A stretch of 64,000 bases of DNA from Hyphomicrobiaceae bacterium (GTDB taxonomy: Bacteria; Pseudomonadota; Alphaproteobacteria; Rhizobiales; Hyphomicrobiaceae). Positions 28,305-37,238 of this stretch are shown one piece after another. Both the position numbers and the translations under genes were made by a program. The notes under the pieces are model-generated. The model saw only the letters and a program-made list of their open reading frames with translations. It had not been told where the DNA came from and did not search any database. Within the stretch, counting starts at the first letter, position 1. Each line of letters opens with the position of its first letter. The stretch is from contig JANXWC010000256.1 in assembly GCA_025351355.1 (NCBI GenBank), forward strand, positions 1 to 64,000, written 5' to 3'.

Positions 28305-29132
28305 TCCAGCGATAAAATCGTGTGCCGAAATATGGATGATCGCTAGATCAGCCACTTGTTTGCCGGCGGCAGTGATGATCAGCGGAGATATCGAATGGGA
28401 ATAGCCATATCGCTGATAAAGTCCCGTACCCATCGTCGTATTCGGAACCGATCCGAGCAGATGAGCAGGGTCCCACAAGGTCATCATGCACGCATTCACG
28501 ATATGCACGAAGATCGACGCATAGCGGTCGCCACGCTCGTCAGGATGCACCCAAACAGCGCCGGCGTAACTCAACAATCCCTTCAATTCGTACGCGAAGG
28601 GAGCTGTGATCTGTGTTTCTATCTGGTCGACGTTGCGGTCGCGGCGAATGCAGGCAAATCGACCGCTGTTGACGAGATCTGCGAACGACTCCGTCCGCGC
28701 GTCGAACGGCTTGCCGCAAATGCAGATTTTAATGCTGCCGTGTTTGTCGAAGGCCGCCAGGCACATCGACCCCTTGGGTATGTCGGCAAAGCCTGGGTCG
28801 AACATAGGATTGAAAGAGCCCCAGCTGTCGGCGTTCCGCTTGCTGAGGCCCGTCAACTCGTCGAACGGGATGAACTGCAGCGTCATGCCGCGCTCGCGCA
28901 GCCGCTCGTCCGCGCTGATGAAGAAGCGGCCGAGCAACCCCGGCGGACCGTGCACAACGCGGAACGATTCGAGAAATGGCACACCGGTCCGCGGTTGCGC
29001 CAGAACGTTTTCGGCATAGCCCGATGGTGCGCCGGACACGATCAATCCCCTGCCAAGTGCTGTCTCTGAGAAACCCTTAGAAAGACACGGATACAACCCT
29101 ACAATAGAGTCACGTTTACTTATCGTGTGCAA
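28239..29132 (-). CDS. Hypothetical protein, possibly GNAT-like
   Basis: A 297-residue protein I cannot name. The segment GAVWVHPDERGDRYASIFVHIVNACMM resembles the acetyl-CoA-binding region of GNAT acyltransferases (VHPDxRG), and the later LYQRYGYSHS resembles the common GNAT ending, so an N-acyltransferase is a reasonable guess. The start must be TTG 29132 or later, because an in-frame TGA lies immediately upstream and no ATG occurs in the first 70 codons. This weak start and the 66-base 3' overlap suggest low expression or acquisition from elsewhere. It is divergent from the small regulator at 29176. Confidence 0.5.
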   Translation of the reverse strand: MHTISKRDSIVGLYPCLSKGFSETALGRGLIVSGAPSGYAENVLAQPRTGVPFLESFRVVHGPPGLLGRFFISADERLRERGMTLQFIPFDELTGLSKRNADSWGSFNPMFDPGFADIPKGSMCLAAFDKHGSIKICICGKPFDARTESFADLVNSGRFACIRRDRNVDQIETQITAPFAYELKGLLSYAGAVWVHPDERGDRYASIFVHIVNACMMTLWDPAHLLGSVPNTTMGTGLYQRYGYSHSISPLIITAAGKQVADLAIIHISAHDFIAGLAIYLDEIWPKFDAAVASRNR

Positions 29133-29175
29133 TCAGCGATGTTGGAAAGTCGCAAATTCGTGTTGGGTCGCAGTC

Positions 29176-29445
29176 ATGAGTGCAACTATCGACGTCCTCG
29201 TTGGAAAAAGAATTGCCGGCTTGCGCGAAGTGGCGCAACTTTCTGCAGGCGATCTGGCATTTCGAGTGAATGCTGACCTCGATCGCATCTTTCGAATTGA
29301 AGCTGGCCTGGAAAGACCGGTCGCCGCACTGCTGGCGCGTCTAGCGCATCTGTTCGGCATACCGATCTGGTCGTTTTTCGAGCCTGGCAACTCTCATTTG
29401 CCTGCCGATATCAACCGTCCCGCACAGCGCCCAACTTTGCACTGA
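29176..29445 (+). CDS. XRE-family helix-turn-helix regulator
   Basis: An 89-residue protein made almost entirely of a Cro/C1-type HTH domain: GKRIAGLREVAQLSAGDLAFRVNADLDRIFRIEAGLERPVAALLARLAHLFGI, with a short polar tail. It probably binds DNA as a dimer and may control itself and the divergent gene at 28239, 43 bases away. ATG 29176 gives a start close to the domain; a longer frame begins at 29125 without similarity. Confidence 0.72.
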   Translation: MSATIDVLVGKRIAGLREVAQLSAGDLAFRVNADLDRIFRIEAGLERPVAALLARLAHLFGIPIWSFFEPGNSHLPADINRPAQRPTLH

Positions 29446-29487
29446 TGCGGTGCCTTCGTTCTGCGACACACCTAAAACCATAACAAC

Positions 29488-31071
29488 TCAGTCGCCGAGC
29501 ACACCAGTTCCGAGCGTGAATTCATCGGCACGTGCTTTATAGGTCAAGCCTTTGCGGAGCGCCCAGGTCTGCACCGGATAGTAGATCGGAATCAGCGCCG
29601 TGTCGGAAATGGCCAGCAGGCTGGCCTGGCCCAGCAATTGCGCGCGTTTGGCATCGTCGATCGTGCCCTGCGCTCCTTCAATCAACGTATCGACGTCGCG
29701 GTTGGAGTACCGGCCGCGATTGGCCGCGCCAGCCCCGGTGGCCGGATTGACGGTATGCACTAAGGCATTGAGCGAGTCGGACGACTCGCCCGTCCCGGAG
29801 CTGCGACCGGCCAGAATCACCGAAAATTCCGGTTTCCCCTTATCGCCAGAGGTGGCACGCGCGAAGAACTGTCCCGGCGCCAGTGCCTCGACGACCGTAT
29901 CAATCCCGACGCGCTGCAGCATCTGTGCTACGGCTTGAGCCACTTTGACGTCGTTGGCGTAACGTCCCGCTGGCGAATGTAGCGTCAATTTGAAACCTTG
30001 CGCCAGTCCGGCTTCCGCAAGCAGCTTTCGTGCGCCTTCCGGGTCGTACGCCGTTGGCTTCAATATACTGGATGTTCCGAAAAATCCCGGTGCCAGAAAT
30101 TGGCCGGCAGCGATTGCGGCGCCGCCCATGACCCGCGCCACGATCGCATCTCGATTGATGGCCTTCGACAGCGCCAGCCGGACCTTAGCGTCGCGCAGCG
30201 GATTGGCGAGCGGGGCTCCGTCCTTGCCGGTGATGTACGGTGTAGAGTCGCGAAATTGGTCCATATGCAGATAGATGACGCGTTGCGTCACCGCCTGCAC
30301 CACTTCCAGTTTTGCATCTTCCTTGAGGCGATTGACTTGCGCCGTCGGCACGTCTTCGATCATGTCGACATCGCCAGCTACCAACGCGGCAACGCGCATC
30401 CCATCATCGGCGATCTGTTTGAGCGATATGCGGTCCCAGCGTGGTCTGTCCCCCCAATAGGCGTCGTTGCGCACGACCACCAATCGCTCGCCCGGAACAA
30501 ATTCGGCAAATTTATAGGGCCCGGTCCCGATCGCCGCCTTGCCCGAATTATAGTCTGCCGTTTTCGCATTTTTGCCGCGTCCGCGCGAGACGATCATGAT
30601 GCGCGACAAGTTATTGAGCATCAGCGGATCGGGCAGTTCCGTCACGATATCGATCGTCAGATCATCGATCTTGCGAACCGTGCGGCCTCGAATGGCGGAC
30701 GCATAACTCGACGGGCTGTCGGGGACCGCCGGTGCCCGCTCGAAAGTGAAGAGCACGTCGTCGGCCGTAAACGGCGCGCCGTCATGCCACAACACTCCGG
30801 GACGCAGCTTAATTCGCCAAGTCTTGTCGTCGGGTTGGCTCCACGATTGGGCTAAGGCGGGGATGAGTTCGCCCTTTTCGTCCGCCGCTACCAGTCGCTC
30901 GAAAATATGCGATAACGCGCTATCGTTGGGCGTTAGATTATGGAAGTGTGGATCGATAGACGTAGGTTCCGACAACACGCCAATGCGCAGATCCGCGGTC
31001 GCCGCTGCACCGTGTGCGATGCCAGCCAGAACAAACAACACCACCAGCAGCGCCTGTCGCGCGCCTGCCAT
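29488..31071 (-). CDS. ABC transporter substrate-binding protein, family 5
   Basis: A 527-residue periplasmic solute-binding protein of the peptide/nickel/opine (SBP_bac_5) family. The signal peptide spans about residues 1-24 (MAGARQALLVVLFVLAGIAHGAAA). Family motifs are the LRPGVLWHDGAPFTADDVLFTFER stretch, GTGPYKFAEF and the C-terminal IPIYYPVQTWALRKGL. The ATG at 31071 has GGAGAGG just upstream and directly begins the signal peptide. No permease or ATPase genes lie next to it, so it is an orphan binding component or its partners are elsewhere. Confidence 0.88.
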   Translation of the reverse strand: MAGARQALLVVLFVLAGIAHGAAATADLRIGVLSEPTSIDPHFHNLTPNDSALSHIFERLVAADEKGELIPALAQSWSQPDDKTWRIKLRPGVLWHDGAPFTADDVLFTFERAPAVPDSPSSYASAIRGRTVRKIDDLTIDIVTELPDPLMLNNLSRIMIVSRGRGKNAKTADYNSGKAAIGTGPYKFAEFVPGERLVVVRNDAYWGDRPRWDRISLKQIADDGMRVAALVAGDVDMIEDVPTAQVNRLKEDAKLEVVQAVTQRVIYLHMDQFRDSTPYITGKDGAPLANPLRDAKVRLALSKAINRDAIVARVMGGAAIAAGQFLAPGFFGTSSILKPTAYDPEGARKLLAEAGLAQGFKLTLHSPAGRYANDVKVAQAVAQMLQRVGIDTVVEALAPGQFFARATSGDKGKPEFSVILAGRSSGTGESSDSLNALVHTVNPATGAGAANRGRYSNRDVDTLIEGAQGTIDDAKRAQLLGQASLLAISDTALIPIYYPVQTWALRKGLTYKARADEFTLGTGVLGD

Positions 31072-31200
31072 CCGCCTCTCCGCCGCTCTGACCGCAAGTC
31101 GGACAATCCGACCCACGTCGTCAATCACCTCCGACTGAAGTCCGTTCAAAATTGCGAACGGCACACTTCCGAGTGTCAGAATTGACCTACGGAGATCCTA

Positions 31201-31364
31201 GAGCGGTTTAGCCGAAGTGTGAAGCGGTTCGGCGTGTAGAACCGCTCAAAGTCATGGAGCGCGGTTTAGCCGAAGTGTGAAGCGGTTCGGCGTGTAGAAC
31301 CGCTCAAAGTCATGGAGCGCGGTTTAGCCGAAGTGTGAAGCGGTTCGGCGTGTAGAACCGCTCC
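31201..31364. repeat. Three tandem copies of a palindromic intergenic repeat
   Basis: Units begin at 31201, 31257 and 31315 (periods 56 and 58 bases), nearly identical apart from a two-base GC insertion in units 2 and 3. Each has outer arms GAGCGGTT/AACCGCTC and inner arms GCCGAA/TTCGGC around AGTGTGAAGCGG. The same core occurs at 8564-8610. The array lies between the start of the solute-binding protein gene and the end of the M15-like gene. Confidence 0.9.
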
Positions 31365-31393
31365 AAACCGATGGCCTCATGGCCGTCAGCTAT

Positions 31394-32026
31394 TCACCAG
31401 CTGCGGCGCGGGCCCGTATCGATGTGGAATAGCCCGCCGCCATAGTGCTTGAGACCGCCCACGCTACCGTTGTCACGCAGCGAGGCATAAACTGCAGACA
31501 CGCTGCCATGTACGCGGAAATCGACCGCTTCACCTTGCAAGTGATACGACTTCGGGGCACCGCCGACTGAAGCGTTATGTGACCGGCTTCGGCAGGTTGA
31601 GTTCACCGTTACGGGGCCGAAATTAGAGGCCAGCGACCGCATGATGCCCCGCAGCGTGCCATTGAGGCAGCCGGCATCGGCAGTCCAATTGACCGAACCA
31701 CCTGACAGGCTACGGCGCGGCCGCTCCCGTTCAGGAGTTGCGTCCGATCGCGATGCGTTAAGGCTGGCGACACGGGTCCGGCGGGTTTGCGGCCGATCTT
31801 CCGGCGCGCTTACTTTGGTGCGCTTGGCCCTCGTTGGCGCGCCGCCGGTCTCTATCTCGTCTGGGTTGAGCGATGCCACTCTGACGCGCGCCCGCGCAGC
31901 CGGACCATCGGAATCTTTAGCAACGCCCATAAAGCCTTCGGCCCAGCTCTCGCTGTCGGCGCGGGCCGGCTCGACGCCGACAAACCCGGCAGTCGCCATC
32001 ACAATCGCTACAATAAATCTTTTCAT
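31394..32026 (-). CDS. Exported M15A/DUF882-type peptidase-like protein
   Basis: A 210-residue protein with a signal peptide (residues 1-23, ending ARA), a Pro/Arg/Ser-rich linker of about 90 residues, and a C-terminal domain matching zinc D-Ala-D-Ala carboxypeptidases of family M15A / DUF882: TCRSRSHNASVGG, SYHLQGEAVDF and GLFHIDTGPRR. The likely zinc ligands are the His and Asp of HLQGEAVD and the final His of HIDTG. It probably acts on, or binds, peptidoglycan. The gene follows the sensor kinase on the same strand after 165 bases. Confidence 0.8.
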   Translation of the reverse strand: MKRFIVAIVMATAGFVGVEPARADSESWAEGFMGVAKDSDGPAARARVRVASLNPDEIETGGAPTRAKRTKVSAPEDRPQTRRTRVASLNASRSDATPERERPRRSLSGGSVNWTADAGCLNGTLRGIMRSLASNFGPVTVNSTCRSRSHNASVGGAPKSYHLQGEAVDFRVHGSVSAVYASLRDNGSVGGLKHYGGGLFHIDTGPRRSW

Positions 32027-32191
32027 AATCGAACTCCTGCAGGCTTACCGATCCACCCTAACCACAGTTGCGATCAGCTGGCCCGGCCCCGGTTAACTGT
32101 ACAACCCGGGCTCCCTACAGGGGTTGCTTGGCAAAAGGCACCCCGATTTTTGCGAAATGGTTAATGTAAATTTACCAAAAGGTCGGGATGT

Positions 32192-33709
32192 TCAGCCGCT
32201 ACGGTCGGGAATGACGATGTGGAAATGCGCGCCCGCACCGCCGGCAACCGTGCCGTCCTCCACGTCGACCAGCGCAATCTGGCCACCATGCGCGGCGACG
32301 ATTTCTTGAGCAATGGCAAGCCCAAGTCCAGTTCCACCGCGCCGAGTCGAGCCCTGGAACGGTTGGAACAGGCTCGCGCGGGCTCGGGGTTGCAACCCCG
32401 GCCCATTGTCCATCAGATCGATCTCCACCGTCCGGCCGGTACGTTTGCCGCTCAGGCGCACGAACGCCATGCCCTTACTCGGCTCGGCTTTGGTCATCGC
32501 TGATATGGCGTCGACGGAATTGCGCGTAAGATTGGACAGCACGCGGTAGAGTTGATCGCGATCGGCATCGACCATTAATTTATCGTCGATGTTGACTTGC
32601 CAATCGATCAACCCATTAGCCTGCAACCCCAGCCCTTCCCCGACTTCGAAAACCAGCGCCTGCAATCCCACCATCGAACGCTTCGGCGCTGGCTCGGCAG
32701 CGCGCCCGAACTGCAGCGATTCGTTGCAGAATTTGATCGCTCGATCGAGCGACTCGATGAGTTTCGGCGCGAACCGTTGGACCCGTTCGTCTGGCAGACT
32801 GGTTAATCTGTCCGACAGCAGCAGCGCATTTGCCAGCAGGTTGCGCAGGTCGTGGTTGATCTTGCTTACGGCCAGTCCGAGCGCCGCCAGTCGGCTCTTC
32901 TGCGCCAGCGTACTATGCAATTCAGATTGCATCCGTGCGAGTTCGGTCTCCGCCAGCCCGATCTCGTCGTTTCGCCCCGATGGCACCACGATCCGGCTGG
33001 CGTCTTCGGGCCGTGCGCTGAAGCGGACCATGGCTTCCGTCAGTCGCATCATCGGCACGACCAGCAACCTGTTGAGCGTCAGATAGACTGCACCCGCTGT
33101 GAGCAGTGAGATGACGATCGACAGGCCCATCACATTGAGTGCATGTTGAACCATCGACTGCTTGAGCGGCGCCATCGGCATCACGATTTCGATAACCTCG
33201 CCAGCGCCCATGCCCGGTTGTCCGATCACGCGGATGTGGCTTTGTGGGTCCGTTGTGAACACCACTAGGGCGTCACGGATGAGTTCATAGAGATGGCCGG
33301 GCGATCGCCGGATGCTTGTCGTCCGGCTGTCGCCTCTTAGGTCGAACGTCATGCTGACGGGTGTGTCCAGCGGTGAGCTGAGGATGAGCCGTCGCTGATT
33401 ATTGCGCTTTAAAGCCACCATGCGCACCTGCGCCGAACTTAATAGCTCGTTGCGCAACATCTCCGGCAGATCGCCATCGGGCGCAGCCTCTGCCACCAGC
33501 GCAGCCACTTGTGCCAGATTTAGTCGGTCGATCATCCAGTTGAGCCGGAAGAATGCGAGCGACGGCACGAAGATGAAAACTTCGGCCAGCATCACGAAAA
33601 GAACAGTCAACAGCAGTAATTTGGCCGACAAGCTCCCCCTCTTGGCGGTAACGCCAAGCTCGGCCTCACCGGCCAATATTGCACTTGTACTGTCCACGCG
33701 CTTATCCAA
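32192..33709 (-). CDS. Membrane sensor histidine kinase
   Basis: A 505-residue kinase. Membrane segments at about 29-53 and 190-213 frame a periplasmic sensor region of about 135 residues; a HAMP-like linker follows (about 212-265). The dimerisation box has His286 (INHDLRNLLANAL), the N box Asn397 (NLTRNSVDAI), G1 DNGPGL at 434 and G2 GGTGLGLA at 458, so all ATP-binding motifs are intact. The HDLRN box is the type found in some Hyphomicrobiales kinases. No receiver gene is directly adjacent; the NarL-type regulator at 36268 is a candidate partner. Confidence 0.88.
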   Translation of the reverse strand: MDKRVDSTSAILAGEAELGVTAKRGSLSAKLLLLTVLFVMLAEVFIFVPSLAFFRLNWMIDRLNLAQVAALVAEAAPDGDLPEMLRNELLSSAQVRMVALKRNNQRRLILSSPLDTPVSMTFDLRGDSRTTSIRRSPGHLYELIRDALVVFTTDPQSHIRVIGQPGMGAGEVIEIVMPMAPLKQSMVQHALNVMGLSIVISLLTAGAVYLTLNRLLVVPMMRLTEAMVRFSARPEDASRIVVPSGRNDEIGLAETELARMQSELHSTLAQKSRLAALGLAVSKINHDLRNLLANALLLSDRLTSLPDERVQRFAPKLIESLDRAIKFCNESLQFGRAAEPAPKRSMVGLQALVFEVGEGLGLQANGLIDWQVNIDDKLMVDADRDQLYRVLSNLTRNSVDAISAMTKAEPSKGMAFVRLSGKRTGRTVEIDLMDNGPGLQPRARASLFQPFQGSTRRGGTGLGLAIAQEIVAAHGGQIALVDVEDGTVAGGAGAHFHIVIPDRSG

Positions 33710-33760
33710 GGCAATTTCATCTCACATTTGTCTCTGGCACCGGTTGTGGGCGCCAGTGAG

Positions 33761-35305
33761 CTAGCCGAACTTTCTCAGCAACGACAATAACATCTGTACG
33801 GCCGGATGCCGCGCTTTCGCGGCCATCGCAGCGAAGGCCGCCCGTCGTGAAACTTCTCCCAGCGTTGGGTAGGGGGCAATCCATTGCGTCATCGCGCCAA
33901 TCTTCAACTTCTGTGCAATCGCCAGTGTCCACAGCTGGATTAGTTCTCCCGCTTGTGGTCCAGCGATTCCGGCGCCGAGGATCCGGCCCCGACCGTCACA
34001 AACGATTTTGATCAAGCCCTCAGCGCTGAGTTCGGTCCGTGCCCGGTCGTTTTCGCTGAACGGCCAGCGATAGATGGATATCTTCCGCCGCGTCATCCGT
34101 GCTTCTGCTTCGGTCATCCCGGTTTGCGCGATTTCAGGATCGGTGAAAATAACCCTTGGGATCGCCGCGATATTTATCTTCCGCGGTAGTCTGAACAATG
34201 CGCGTTGAATGACTATCCCTGCGTGATAGTTGGCCGCATGCGTAAGCTGCGCTCCCCCGATGACATCGCCGATCGCAAACACCCGCCGGTTGGAGGTCAC
34301 TAGCCCACGGTTGACGACGATGCCTTGGGCGCCAATCTGAACTTTCGCGGCGGCTAGTCCCAATCCATCGATATTCGGCTTGCGGCCGGCGGCGATCAGC
34401 AGGTGCGACCCGGCAACGCCACGCAGCTGCACACCAGTATCCGCACCAGCCGTTTCACCGAACTGCAGTTCGATCGCGCCGGCGCGGCTTTCAATCTTGC
34501 GCACCATGCAGCCCGCGTGAATGACCACGCCTTCCCGTTGTAGCCGGCGAACAACCACCGCACTCAGTTCCGCATCCTCCCGGCCGAGCACCTGTCCCTG
34601 TTCGAACAGCGTCACCTTTGCGCCGAGCCGTCTGTAGGCTTGCGCCAGTTCCACTCCCATGGCCCCGCCGCCGATCACCAACAGATGGCCCACCGGCTGA
34701 TCGAGGTTGAAGACCGTTTCGTTGGTTAGATACGGGACATTTTCCAGGCCCGGAATCGCAGGCATCGCAGGCGATGAGCCGGTTGCGATCACGAAGCGCC
34801 TGGCCCGGATCAGCACCTCGCCGGCCTCCACCGTCCGGCTATCCACGAAACGTGCGGCTCCCTGAACCACCTTCACGCCGAGTGCCGTGAACCGTGCGAC
34901 CGAATCATTAGGCGCCACGGCGCTAATTGCACCCTGGACATGGCGGCTGACCTGTTTGAAGTCGATCACCGGCTCACGCGCTTCAATCCCGAATGCAGCG
35001 CTCGCCCGCGCCTGTTGGGCGCTCTTGGCGGCCGCGATCAGCGCTTTGGAAGGCACGCAGCCGGAATTCAGACAATCGCCACCCATTTTGTGCTTTTCGA
35101 TCAGCACCACAGATACACCGAGCGAGGCTGCGGCCGCAGCCACCGACAGCCCGCCCGACCCTGCGCCGATGATGCACAGATCCGGCGTCAGCGTCGTTTG
35201 CGCCGACCGATCTATAGCCGCCGTTGTCGGTCCATCAGCGAAGGACCTCTGCGCGGCGGCTCGTCCAAGCGTCACGGGCGTACTTTTTTGTGCGCTAGCA
35301 ACCAT
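33761..35305 (-). CDS. Mercuric reductase-like FAD disulfide oxidoreductase
   Basis: A 514-residue class I pyridine nucleotide-disulfide oxidoreductase. About 40 variable residues precede the FAD motif LCIIGAGSGGLSVA; the redox-active pair is Cys78/Cys83 in GGDCLNSGCVPSK, the NAD(P)H motif is VIGGGAMGVELA, and the second FAD motif is VFAIGDVIGG. The C-terminal segment reads WIAPYPTLGE where dihydrolipoamide dehydrogenase has the catalytic HxHPT, so the acid-base histidine is missing and the natural substrate is uncertain. It lacks the MerA C-terminal cysteines. The start overlaps the end of the TVP38 gene by 11 bases. Confidence 0.85.
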   Translation of the reverse strand: MVASAQKSTPVTLGRAAAQRSFADGPTTAAIDRSAQTTLTPDLCIIGAGSGGLSVAAAAASLGVSVVLIEKHKMGGDCLNSGCVPSKALIAAAKSAQQARASAAFGIEAREPVIDFKQVSRHVQGAISAVAPNDSVARFTALGVKVVQGAARFVDSRTVEAGEVLIRARRFVIATGSSPAMPAIPGLENVPYLTNETVFNLDQPVGHLLVIGGGAMGVELAQAYRRLGAKVTLFEQGQVLGREDAELSAVVVRRLQREGVVIHAGCMVRKIESRAGAIELQFGETAGADTGVQLRGVAGSHLLIAAGRKPNIDGLGLAAAKVQIGAQGIVVNRGLVTSNRRVFAIGDVIGGAQLTHAANYHAGIVIQRALFRLPRKINIAAIPRVIFTDPEIAQTGMTEAEARMTRRKISIYRWPFSENDRARTELSAEGLIKIVCDGRGRILGAGIAGPQAGELIQLWTLAIAQKLKIGAMTQWIAPYPTLGEVSRRAAFAAMAAKARHPAVQMLLSLLRKFG

Positions 35306-36086
35306 TTCGACGCCTCCAAAAATTGTATGCGACCGGGAGCAGCGCTAGCACGCCGAGCAACGTCAACGCGATCCGCATTTCCGGTGTAAGCAGTGCGGCC
35401 AGTTGCAGCGACAGCGGGCAATCCGCCGCGACCGCCACGGTCAAACATTGGGCTTGTACGGCCTTGGCAGCCAGCATGGCCTTGTCGAGGCCGGCGCCTG
35501 CCGAGCTGTAGGCGAACGAAGCCGGTACGATCCCTAGCACGGTGCCGAGGAGATAGGTGCCAAACCGCACCCCGAGCAGGGCCGGCACGACGTTCACCAC
35601 AAAGAATGGAAACACCGGAACGAGCCGCAAGAACAACAGGTAGCTCAACGCATTTTCGCAAAAACCAGCCTGCAGCCTGGCGACTTGCGGCCCCGCGCGT
35701 CGCGCCAGCCGCACCCCGACGGTCGTGCGCGCGATTGCGAACACGACCGAGGCGCCGATAGTCGCCCCCGTCATCGCAATCAATCCGCCTTCGAACCATC
35801 CAAAAACGGCCCCCGCGACGAGGCTGAAAAAAATCGATCCGGGCAGCATCAGGGACACCACGCCCGCATAAGCCGCAATGAACACGACAATCGCCAGACC
35901 GCGATGGTCCCCGACGATCGACTGAAATCGCTCGCGGACCGCCAGCACCGCATCGAGCGACACCAAGCGATGCGCGCCTCCGGCCACCACCGCCAAAGTA
36001 ATCAGCACAAAGATCACGAACGGAACGCTTCGCTGCAGGGGCGCCATGCGTTCGGTCGGCAAATTGATGGGATCTGGGATCTTCAT
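35295..36086 (-). CDS. TVP38/TMEM64 (DedA-like) membrane protein
   Basis: A 263-residue membrane protein of the TVP38/TMEM64 family. The conserved block LPGSIFFSLVAGAVFGWFEG and the later FLRLVPVFPFFVVNVVPALLGV with GTVLGIVPASFAYSSAG match the family signature. Members of the superfamily are implicated in lipid transport. It overlaps the downstream FAD oxidoreductase gene by 11 bases, and this pair recurs in many bacteria, suggesting a shared redox or envelope role. The ATG at 36086 begins shortly before the first membrane helix; the open frame to 36311 upstream has no similarity. Confidence 0.85.
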   Translation of the reverse strand: MKIPDPINLPTERMAPLQRSVPFVIFVLITLAVVAGGAHRLVSLDAVLAVRERFQSIVGDHRGLAIVVFIAAYAGVVSLMLPGSIFFSLVAGAVFGWFEGGLIAMTGATIGASVVFAIARTTVGVRLARRAGPQVARLQAGFCENALSYLLFLRLVPVFPFFVVNVVPALLGVRFGTYLLGTVLGIVPASFAYSSAGAGLDKAMLAAKAVQAQCLTVAVAADCPLSLQLAALLTPEMRIALTLLGVLALLPVAYNFWRRRNGC

Positions 36087-36267
36087 AACGAGCCTTTGCC
36101 GCAGGCCACACGGCCAGCGCACGTACGTTGCGCTGAACTTACTTGAATTCTCGTCCGGGCAGTGCGCAAAAAATCGGATTTCACGCAATGTGTTTTCGCG
36201 TGAAGCAGCGTTACGACGATCGCAGGTTGCGTGCTGCGGCGTCCGGACCTCTCCAGTCTGCTTCGGC

Positions 36268-36957
36268 TCAAGGCGCCGCGCTGATGAATTTGCGACCGAT
36301 TGCTGCCGCATGCGCCCTGTTGTTGGCGCCGATCGCCTTCAGTATCGTGGCGACATGCATCTTGACCGTGCCTTCGGCCACCTTCAGCTCCCGCCCAATT
36401 TCCTTGTTCGACATCCCCGCTGTAATCAGTTGCAGCACCTCACGCTGGCGCCGCGTCAGCACGTCGGCGTCAATCGGTAGCGCTTCGGCTGCCACTGCAG
36501 GGCGAGGTGCGTCCGCAGGCAGGTCCGCGATGCTGGCGGGCACATAGATTTCGCCGTCCAGCACCTGTCTGATGCGGCGCAACAAGGTCTCGCTGCGCTC
36601 GCTTTTCACGATATATCCGTGCACTCCCGCGGTCAGTGCAGCGATGATATCCGATCGCTCTTCCGAACCCGACAGCACGATCACGCGCACCTCGGGCCGC
36701 AATGTGCGCAGCTTCGCAAGTTCGTGTGGGCTACCCAGCCCCGGCATGGTTAAATCGACGATGGCCAGGAATACGTCCGGATCGGCGGACAATGCGAGCG
36801 CTTCATCAAAGCTGCTTGCCTCCCGCACTTTCGACGATGGGAATTCCCGCTCCAGCAGTTGGGCCACGCTGCGTCGGATTAGTTCGTGATCGTCTACAAC
36901 AAGGATCACACCCTGCCGGGCATGTTCTCTCCGTCCGGTGCCATCATCCCGTGCCAT
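36268..36957 (-). CDS. NarL/FixJ-type response regulator
   Basis: A 229-residue two-domain regulator. The receiver domain holds the acidic pair at residues 22-23, phospho-acceptor Asp68 (AIVDLTMPG) and the VLSG and VKSE positions for signalling Ser and Lys. A short linker leads to a LuxR-type HTH (about 165-225: LTRRQREVLQLITAGMSNKEIG, then VKMHVATILKAI). It likely activates transcription when phosphorylated. The cognate kinase could be 32192-33709, but the order of genes leaves this open. Confidence 0.9.
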   Translation of the reverse strand: MARDDGTGRREHARQGVILVVDDHELIRRSVAQLLEREFPSSKVREASSFDEALALSADPDVFLAIVDLTMPGLGSPHELAKLRTLRPEVRVIVLSGSEERSDIIAALTAGVHGYIVKSERSETLLRRIRQVLDGEIYVPASIADLPADAPRPAVAAEALPIDADVLTRRQREVLQLITAGMSNKEIGRELKVAEGTVKMHVATILKAIGANNRAHAAAIGRKFISAAP

Positions 36958-37238
36958 GCAAATTCCGTCAGCTTGGTGTCGACCGCCGCGGTCGAGTGAG
37001 CAAATCGTTCAAGATATAAAGTCAAAAAATAATCGTCGATCATTCGGCGCAGATTAGAAATACACTATTTCGGCGCCTTTGTGACTGCCGTCTGCCCCTA
37101 AACGGTATCGTCTCGGTACACGGTCCCGCGGCATCGCGTTCAGACGCATGAAATCGAACCAAATTGAAATACGGCGCGGAACCGGCAACATCGTTGCAAA
37201 TCCGTCCGGTGACCTTAAAAATTCGAATTGTCAGTAGT
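36958..37238. other. Intergenic region
   Basis: A 281-base region between two minus-strand signalling genes. It is more AT-rich than the coding sequence around 37000-37070 and may hold the promoter of the regulator at 36957. No repeat, terminator or protein-coding signal was identified. Confidence 0.4.

Noticed and set aside
31201-31364. CRISPR array
   Set aside because: The three copies are contiguous near-identical palindromes with no variable spacers.
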